The notes under the pieces were generated by a model. It worked only from the letters and a program-made list of their open reading frames with translations. It was not told where the DNA came from and did not search any database. The position numbers were made by a program, and so were the translations under genes. From positions 1 through 19,776 of the forward strand of contig NZ_CALIBH010000101.1 in assembly GCF_938045775.1 (NCBI RefSeq): a DNA stretch of 19,776 nt, written 5' to 3'. Shown piece after piece: positions 15,139 through 19,776 of this stretch. The DNA is from an uncultured Campylobacter sp. (GTDB lineage: Bacteria > Campylobacterota > Campylobacteria > Campylobacterales > Campylobacteraceae). Numbering within the stretch: position 1 is the first letter of the stretch; every line of letters begins with the position of its first letter.

Positions 15139-16196
15139 AATTCCCGCTCGATTATAAGGATAGTTTTGAAAAATCGCTGCTGTTTTGGCTCGTAAAATTC
15201 GTGCGCTACAAGCTAAGCGCGCTATCGAATAAGGAGCTGAAAAACGACGCGCTGTTTCGCCGCGCCAGCCTGGCGCTAAATCACGAAGTAGCAAGCATCG
15301 AAGAGCTCGAGCGGCTCGCAAAAGACGCACGAAATGCGGGTCTTACCGGCATCAATACCTATTTTAATCCGCTTAAAAAATTTTACGAAGCGATCGTAGA
15401 ATATAACCTTGAAAGCATGAGAAATATCGACGAGGAGCTTTTGAGCGAAATTTTAGCCTCCATTACGGGCGGGCTGAGCGATGCGAGCAAAAAAAACTAC
15501 CGAATCGCGCTGATAAATTTTTTCGGCTTCATCGACCGCCAAAACGAGCAGGACGACACCTCGCACAACTTCGGCATCGAGCTTAAGCACTGGGGCGGCG
15601 TTAGCGGCAGCCGCGGCACGAAGCTTCCTGAGTTTATGAGCGAGGAGGAGCTGAGGCGGTTTTTGGATGCGATAAATCTAAGCGAGTTTCGCTCCTTTGC
15701 GCATCGCAACCGCCTGATCGTAAAAATCATCGTCTACACGGGTATCCGCGTGGGCGAGGCGATAAATCTCAAGCGCAAAGATATCACGCCAGAGGGCGAT
15801 CTTTTCGTCATCCGAATCCGCGGCAAGGGCAACAAATACCGCATCGTAATGATCAAGCGCCACCTGATCGAGGAGCATCTAAACGCGCTGGAGACGAACT
15901 TTGCAAACAAGGAGGGCTATCTTTTCGTCACCAAAAACGGCGCGCCGCTTACCCAGGCATACGTCAGCGGCATTGTGGAGAAAATTTTAATGAGCGCGGG
16001 CATCCGCAAGGAAAAAAATGGCGCTCACATGCTGCGCCACACCTTCGCGACGATGCTTTATAAAAAGCAAAAGGACCTCGTGCTCGTCCAAGAAGCCCTC
16101 GGGCATGCAAGCCTAAATACTTCGCGCATCTACACCCACTTCGATAGCGACAAACTGCGCCTTGCAGCGAAAGTCGCGGAGGAATTCGAGGAGTGA
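15135..16196 (+). CDS. xerH: Tyrosine recombinase XerH (chromosome dimer resolution)
   Basis: 353 residues, close to H. pylori XerH. An N-terminal core-binding domain covers about 60-150. The catalytic domain carries Arg205 (TGIRVGE), Lys231 or Lys234 (GKGNKYR), His298 and Arg301 (HMLRH), His324 (LGHAS) and nucleophile Tyr333 (RIYTH): the full tyrosine recombinase set. In Campylobacterota a single XerH acts at a difH site near the replication terminus instead of XerC plus XerD. It is translationally coupled to the AsmA-like gene before it, which gives it no mobile-element context: no phage or integron genes are nearby. I did not recognise a dif site in the window. Confidence 0.9.
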   Translation: MKFPLDYKDSFEKSLLFWLVKFVRYKLSALSNKELKNDALFRRASLALNHEVASIEELERLAKDARNAGLTGINTYFNPLKKFYEAIVEYNLESMRNIDEELLSEILASITGGLSDASKKNYRIALINFFGFIDRQNEQDDTSHNFGIELKHWGGVSGSRGTKLPEFMSEEELRRFLDAINLSEFRSFAHRNRLIVKIIVYTGIRVGEAINLKRKDITPEGDLFVIRIRGKGNKYRIVMIKRHLIEEHLNALETNFANKEGYLFVTKNGAPLTQAYVSGIVEKILMSAGIRKEKNGAHMLRHTFATMLYKKQKDLVLVQEALGHASLNTSRIYTHFDSDKLRLAAKVAEEFEE

Positions 16197-16902
16197 AATT
16201 TTAAAATTTGAGGTAGCGAGAGGCTTGCTTGAGCGAGATTTTTTGGGATTTCGTTTTGAAGCGGCTTTGAAATCGTTTTTTATGGAATTTATTTCACAAA
16301 AGTTTTGGAATTTTATTTTGAAAATTTTAAAATTTATTTTTCATATTCGAATAACAAAACCCAAAATCCTGCCTTTCGCATTTTATAATTTAACTCATTA
16401 ACTCGGCAAAATTTAAAATTAACGCGCGAGCCTTAGAGCTTGATTACAAAAAATCTAAAATTTTACTCTTTTTGGAATATAGAATAATTTACTTTTTAGA
16501 TTTTCTCATGTGATTTTGCCTAAAATTCCAGATAAATTTAGTGCAAAATTTCATTTAAATTTTTACGATACGGGATTCATCCGAGGATTTTATAAGCAAA
16601 AGATAAACGGCATATTAAGAGGTAGCGGATATAAAATTTATCAGCAAATTCCGCAAGGATGGAATTTATGATTTAAAATTTAAACCCTCGAAATTTTATA
16701 GTTTGATTTGCTTTCAAATTCTCATCACACCGAATTCGCCTTAAAATTAAAGACACAAAAGATTTGCCACCAAAGTTTGCTGCGAAATTTACCGACGCGA
16801 AGCTTGCTTCGTAAACAGCGCAGGAATCATATAGGAATTTATACTAAAAATTTAAAGAGATAAAATCATCAGCATGATTATTTTAGATTTATTTTACGAC
16901 AG

Positions 16903-16928
16903 AAATCCCGCTCTTGCGAGCAGGATTT
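16903..16928. terminator. Hairpin, possible terminator between xerH and rrc
   Basis: AAATCCCGCTC, loop TTGC, GAGCAGGATTT: an 11-bp stem with one mismatch. Neither side is followed by a long T-run (CATTTCTT on the plus strand). It is the best-formed simple hairpin in this gap, over 700 bases from xerH, so it more likely ends an unseen transcript or is part of the inverted-repeat cluster. Confidence 0.35.
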
Positions 16929-16977
16929 CATTTCTTAGGGGGATAAGAAAAGGAGTTTAGGCTAAATAAATTTAGCC

Positions 16978-17035
16978 CGAGATTTCGTCTAGCCACGGAG
17001 TCCGCGGCAAAAAGGAGCAAAAAGACGAAATCTCG
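16978..17035. repeat. Nested inverted repeat downstream of rrc
   Basis: Outer arms CGAGATTTCGTCT (16978-16990) and AGACGAAATCTCG (17023-17035) are perfect 13-bp complements around a 32-base centre that contains a 6-of-7 inner stem, CCACGGA/TCCGCGG near 16993-17007. It directly abuts the GGCTAAAT/ATTTAGCC palindrome at 16960-16977. The layout (A+T-rich outer arm, GC-rich inner stem) resembles 1095-1165. It lies about 105 bases beyond the rrc stop and may end or protect that transcript. Confidence 0.55.
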
Positions 17036-17121
17036 CGCAAAATTTTAAGCCAATATTTAAGCGATCGGCTCGCGACAATAAACGAGATTTGCGACGGCTT
17101 CGAAAGCTATCGCAAAAACGC

Positions 17122-17140
17122 CGTGCCGCAAGCATCAAAA
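17122..17140. repeat. 19-base exact repeat, copy next to the rrc stop codon
   Basis: CGTGCCGCAAGCATCAAAA, identical to 10634-10652 in mdh, ends exactly at the base before the rrc stop codon (17141-17143). Noncoding here. The 80 bases beyond it on the rrc transcript side are GC-rich compared with the rest of the gap but do not match mdh further. Confidence 0.8.
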
Positions 17141-17785
17141 TTAAACGAGCCTTTGTTTTTTGAAATACTCGCGCGGAGCCTTGCAGAGCGGACAGGCGCC
17201 GGGAGCTTTCTTGCCGCGATGAACGTGGCCGCAGACCTCGCACACCCAAACTTCCTCGTCAAAACTCTCGAAAAAGCCCTCTTCTAGCAGAATCTTTTGA
17301 AGCTCGTTGTATTCGCGCTCGTGCTCCTCCTCGACCTTGCCGATAGCGTTAAAAAGGCGCGCAACCTCTTTTTTACCCTCTTCGGTTGCGATTTTAGCGA
17401 AGCTCGGATACATGCTCTCGTGTTCATAGTGCTCGCCCGCGGCGGCATCGAGTAGATTTTTATCCATCTTATCAAGCGGAATGCCTGCGGCTGCATGATG
17501 CGCCTTTAGCTCGGCTCTGGCGTGCCATTTTTCATTTTCGGCAGCCTCGTAAAAATGTCGCGCAATGGCGTGAAAGCCCGCCTCTTTGGCCAAATCGCCA
17601 TAAAGATCATATTTGTTGCGCGCCTGAGACTCGCCTGCGAATGCCTTCATTAAATTTACCTGCGTCAGATCCTCGGTGATGCATTTCATCGGCTCGCCGC
17701 AGCAGCTAAGCGCGCCGCCGCCTACTTTTTGCACCTCGACCTCCGCGCCGCATTTTTCGCATCTATATGTTTCGTATTGTCTCAT
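17141..17785 (-). CDS. rrc: Desulforubrerythrin (rubredoxin-rubrerythrin-like, Rrc)
   Basis: 214 residues with three domains, as in C. jejuni Rrc. An N-terminal desulforedoxin-like iron site uses Cys9, Cys12, Cys28 and Cys29. The ferritin-like four-helix domain (about 40-170) holds the di-iron ligands: Glu52, Glu85xxHis88, Glu118, and Glu152xxHis155. The C-terminal rubredoxin uses Cys182, 185, 198 and 201. The protein reduces hydrogen peroxide in the cytoplasm with electrons arriving through its iron centres. I chose the start at 17785, with AGGGA upstream and the YRCEKCG domain beginning directly; the in-frame ATG at 17824 would add 13 residues. A palindrome lies between its putative -10 box and the ATG. 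Confidence 0.93.
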   Translation of the reverse strand: MRQYETYRCEKCGAEVEVQKVGGGALSCCGEPMKCITEDLTQVNLMKAFAGESQARNKYDLYGDLAKEAGFHAIARHFYEAAENEKWHARAELKAHHAAAGIPLDKMDKNLLDAAAGEHYEHESMYPSFAKIATEEGKKEVARLFNAIGKVEEEHEREYNELQKILLEEGFFESFDEEVWVCEVCGHVHRGKKAPGACPLCKAPREYFKKQRLV

Positions 17786-18197
17786 TATCAATTCCCTATC
17801 AAAATTTTTAGGGAATGATACCACGACTACTATTAAATTTTACTTAATAAATTTTATTCTTCTCAATAAATTTATGTTTTTGAGAAAATTTCAGCACGAA
17901 ATTTTCGTCCGGAAAATCTAAACTTAAGATTTTCCAAAGCAAATGAAATTTCAAGCAAAAGCGCTAACGCTCGATTATCTAAAAATATGAAATTTAGTTT
18001 TTTGACTCATTTAGTCTGCGATTTTCAAGGCTAGCCACATCATTGGAAATTTTTTAAAATTTAAAGTTATCTCAAAAATAACTTGCTAATTTTGCCGCGC
18101 AGTCTTGTTTACGAGTATATAACGATGCTCGGCAAAAAGTAGCTTTAAATGCGCCAACGAGCCGCCCGATTGTAATTATGAAGCGTTAAAAGCTTAA
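17786..18197. other. Intergenic region between sixA and rrc
   Basis: 412 bases with no gene seen. Besides the rrc promoter palindrome it holds GGAAAATCT (17911-17919) and AGATTTTCC (17927-17935), a perfect 9-bp hairpin with a 7-base loop, and next to it the palindromic ACGAAATTTTCGT near 17897-17909. On the minus strand these could end read-through from sixA. The right part (18000-18197) is A+T-rich without clear structure. Confidence 0.55.
17791..17820 (-). promoter_or_regulatory. rrc promoter with an inverted repeat over the ribosome site
   Basis: ATTCCCTA (17791-17798) and TAGGGAAT (17809-17816) are perfect 8-bp complements with a 10-base spacer. The minus strand reads TATCAT at 17815-17820, a -10 candidate, and the AGGGA ribosome site of rrc lies in the arm nearest the gene. 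It could be an operator for a peroxide- or oxygen-responsive repressor. It is not the PerR consensus I know. Confidence 0.45.
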
Positions 18198-18872
18198 TTA
18201 AGGGCACTGCAGCATTACCATTTTGCCGCTATGATCGGTAATATCTGAGAATTTATGAATGTCAAATTCTAAGCCGCAAATCGAGCAAGGAGGAAATTTA
18301 TCGATTTCCTTCTCGCCTAAAAGCGAGCAAATTCCGCCTATTGCCGGATTATGTCCAACGACAAATACGCATTCTGCGCTAGCTGCATTAAAATTTTGCA
18401 TAACATCAGTGCTAGAAATTTCTACATTGTTGCAAGATATCGCATTATTTTCGCTAATGCTAGCGGGAATTTTAGTGCTCTTAAAAGTAGAATTTTCAGC
18501 GTTTGCGTCGCGATGTTTTTCGCTACTCAGACCAACCGCATTGTATTTTTCAACATTCACACTGAACCCAAAAAATCGTTTCTCATCCAAGCTGCGAACA
18601 AACTTTGCCAAATCCCATAAGCTTACGTCGTATAACTCTCGCAATGACGCTACCCTTTTTGTCGCATCCAACGCATTAGCGATAATTTGCGCCGTATGGA
18701 GTGCGCGTATAGCCGAGCTTGTAATAATTAAATCAGGCGTAAGTCCCAAGCTACGCAGCTTTTCTCCGAGTTTAATTGCGCAAAGTTCACCCGCATGGCT
18801 TAATGCCCGCTCAAAATCGCTTCCATTGCCACTTTGCGCCTCGGCATGTCTTATAAAATATATCCGCTTCAT
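18198..18872 (-). CDS. sixA: SixA-like histidine phosphatase with an inserted low-complexity segment
   Basis: Histidine-phosphatase superfamily enzyme; SixA removes phosphate from phosphohistidine in signalling or PTS proteins. I start at 18872 (224 residues, MKRIYFIRHAEA) because AAAGGA sits five bases upstream, while the ATG at 18878 would touch it. Catalytic residues: Arg8-His9 (phosphoacceptor), Arg56, Glu79, His174 (VVGHNP). SixA is normally about 160 residues; here roughly residues 100-167 form an extra polar segment rich in N, S, E and K between the fifth helix and the final strand. The catalytic residues flanking it are intact, so the enzyme should be active. The target is not known. 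Confidence 0.82.
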   Translation of the reverse strand: MKRIYFIRHAEAQSGNGSDFERALSHAGELCAIKLGEKLRSLGLTPDLIITSSAIRALHTAQIIANALDATKRVASLRELYDVSLWDLAKFVRSLDEKRFFGFSVNVEKYNAVGLSSEKHRDANAENSTFKSTKIPASISENNAISCNNVEISSTDVMQNFNAASAECVFVVGHNPAIGGICSLLGEKEIDKFPPCSICGLEFDIHKFSDITDHSGKMVMLQCP

Positions 18873-18916
18873 ATGCATCCTTTCATAAAATTTTATGTAT
18901 AATTTAGCGTTAAATT

Positions 18917-19474
18917 CTACAAAATTCTAAATTTTTTCTGGATCATTCCAAAGCCATAACCAACCACAAATCCCGCTATGTGCGCATACCATGCTACATT
19001 TACGCCCATTAACATCGGCGCAAAGCTCATTATCAAAATCGCGATAAAAATCCCGCCCGCATTGCGTTCATCAAAATAAGCAATCACGCCTAAAAGCACG
19101 CAAATAGCGCCGCTAGCGCCTACGATATTGACGATTTCTCCCATGCTCATGGCATAACGGATATAAATCAGGCACAAAGCGCCGCTCAGCAGCCCGCCTG
19201 CGATATAAAGTAGCGTAAATTTTATCCCACCGAACGCTCGCTCTAAAATCCCACCGAATTGATACAAAACTGCCATATTCATCACTAGATGCATCACTCC
19301 GCCGTGCATAAAAAATGAACTTAGTAGCTGCCACGGCATTCCTTCGAAAAAATACGGATTGAGCCCAAAAAATAGATAGGACTTAAAGCCAAAAAAATAT
19401 TCTAATGCGAATGAAATCACGAAAAATAGGACATTCGCCACAATGATCGCGAGAGTAAATTTGCCTGATTGCAT
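18917..19474 (-). CDS. Rhomboid family intramembrane serine protease
   Basis: 185 residues from the ATG at 19474, chosen because AAGGAG lies five bases before it; the GTG at 19495 in the same frame would place this site inside the gene. About six membrane helices. The first conserved block FFMHGGVMHLVMN has His57, His62 and oxyanion Asn66. The catalytic serine is Ser121 in VGASGA and its histidine partner is His165 in AHIAGF. Rhomboids cut single-pass membrane proteins within or near the membrane; the substrate here is unknown. It is followed after 44 bases by sixA, so the two are probably one operon. Confidence 0.92.
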   Translation of the reverse strand: MQSGKFTLAIIVANVLFFVISFALEYFFGFKSYLFFGLNPYFFEGMPWQLLSSFFMHGGVMHLVMNMAVLYQFGGILERAFGGIKFTLLYIAGGLLSGALCLIYIRYAMSMGEIVNIVGASGAICVLLGVIAYFDERNAGGIFIAILIMSFAPMLMGVNVAWYAHIAGFVVGYGFGMIQKKFRIL

Positions 19475-19497
19475 GAAACTCCTTAAATTTTTCACGC

Positions 19498-19503
19498 ATA
19501 GTA
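19498..19503 (-). promoter_or_regulatory. Candidate -10 box of the rhomboid-sixA unit
   Basis: The minus strand reads TACTAT about 24 bases before the rhomboid ATG, giving a leader of roughly 17 bases with AAGGAG. The remaining bases to 19776 are A+T-rich and show no gene; a second promoter further up is possible. Confidence 0.3.
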
Positions 19504-19776
19504 GCGAAATTTTGATTAAATTAAAGGCGTCGTGTAATTTTATAGGCTCGAGATAAATTATAGATAAGCTAGTATCAAAATTTTGGCAATAGTTTTAGTT
19601 GCAAGCGCCTTAATAAATAGCTGCGCTAAAATTTAGATCGTAAATCTTTTTTAAAACTTTACGGAATTCATAGAGTTTATCCGACGTAAATTAAAAAGCA
19701 AACACACTGTAAATTTAAAAACGATAAAATTGCAGTTATATGAAGCTATTTTGCAGAATTTTATATAAAATTATAA

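Larger units (their letters stand above)
16197..17140. other. Long gene-poor stretch between xerH and rrc, rich in inverted repeats
   Basis: 944 bases without a convincing gene. The left two thirds are A+T-rich with two AAATTTTAAAATTT palindromes (16196-16209 and 16322-16335). From 16798 onward lies a cluster of inverted repeats: CGAAGC/GCTTCG (16798-16811), AATCAT/ATGATT near 16864-16879, AAATCCCGCTC/GAGCAGGATTT (16903-16928), GGCTAAAT/ATTTAGCC (16960-16977), and CGAGATTTCGTCT/AGACGAAATCTCG (16978-17035). A -10-like TATACT at 16840-16845 precedes a 28-codon frame (16874-16960) that lacks a good ribosome site. A small RNA here is possible but not shown. Confidence 0.6.

Noticed and set aside
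15135..16196. Integrase of a mobile element
   Set aside because: The protein fits XerH, is translationally coupled to a housekeeping membrane gene, and there are no phage, integron or transfer genes or flanking repeats.
16874..16960. 28-codon frame MIILDLFYDRNPALASRISF... with a TATACT box upstream
   Set aside because: No good ribosome site near its ATG, and its middle is a hairpin; kept only as part of the inverted-repeat cluster.
16989..17249. 86-codon leftward frame over the end of rrc
   Set aside because: It overlaps the rubredoxin domain of rrc in another frame and is arginine/serine-rich, as shadow frames often are.
18259..18888. 209-codon rightward frame opposite sixA
   Set aside because: Antisense to a gene with intact catalytic motifs; no start signals.
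1..19776. tRNA or rRNA genes
   Set aside because: I saw no T-loop/acceptor pattern or rRNA-like conserved stretch in the spacers.

Overview
The window looks like part of a Campylobacter chromosome, most likely one of the anaerobic, oral-type species rather than C. jejuni or C. coli. The evidence is a periplasm-facing methylmenaquinol:fumarate reductase operon (mfrABE), an oorDABC 2-oxoglutarate oxidoreductase operon, a single-recombinase XerH, a desulforubrerythrin (Rrc) and a flavodoxin as low-potential carrier. All are typical of Campylobacterota. Genes are moderately GC-rich, while spacers are full of AAATTTT/AAAATTT tracts broken by GC-rich words. The species is my inference.

Layout, left to right. 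1-33: the first codons of a leftward exported protein. 367-849: flavodoxin, leftward, followed by a hairpin terminator. 1193-4912: mfrA-mfrB-mfrE, leftward, with a promoter region containing a repeated 9-base operator-like word and a nested inverted repeat downstream. 5244-5741: glycine-zipper outer-membrane lipoprotein, rightward. 6023-7035: a tandem pair of paralogous exported proteins, each with ten cysteines at nearly identical spacing, rightward. 7255-10084: oorD-A-B-C, leftward and tightly overlapped. 10085-10477: repetitive spacer where C. jejuni has sucCD. 10478-11359: malate dehydrogenase. 11469-12419: MltG. 12550-16196: large AsmA/YhdP-like membrane protein overlapping xerH, rightward. 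16197-17140: long gene-poor stretch with a cluster of inverted repeats. 17141-17785: desulforubrerythrin. 18198-18872: SixA-like histidine phosphatase with an unusual insert. 18917-19474: rhomboid protease.

The metabolic genes fit one theme: anaerobic C4-dicarboxylate metabolism. Malate dehydrogenase and the 2-oxoglutarate oxidoreductase serve the TCA/reductive branches, flavodoxin is the likely electron partner of the oxidoreductase, and the Mfr complex reduces fumarate at the outer face of the inner membrane. MltG, the AsmA-like protein and the lipoprotein concern the envelope. XerH resolves chromosome dimers. Rrc handles peroxide.

No wholly new multi-gene system is evident. The best leads are the paired ten-cysteine exported proteins with an inverted repeat over their start site, the operator words at mfrA, ligand-residue changes in flavodoxin, MfrA and MfrB, the nested inverted repeats downstream of operons, and a 19-base identity between mdh and the base next to the rrc stop codon.
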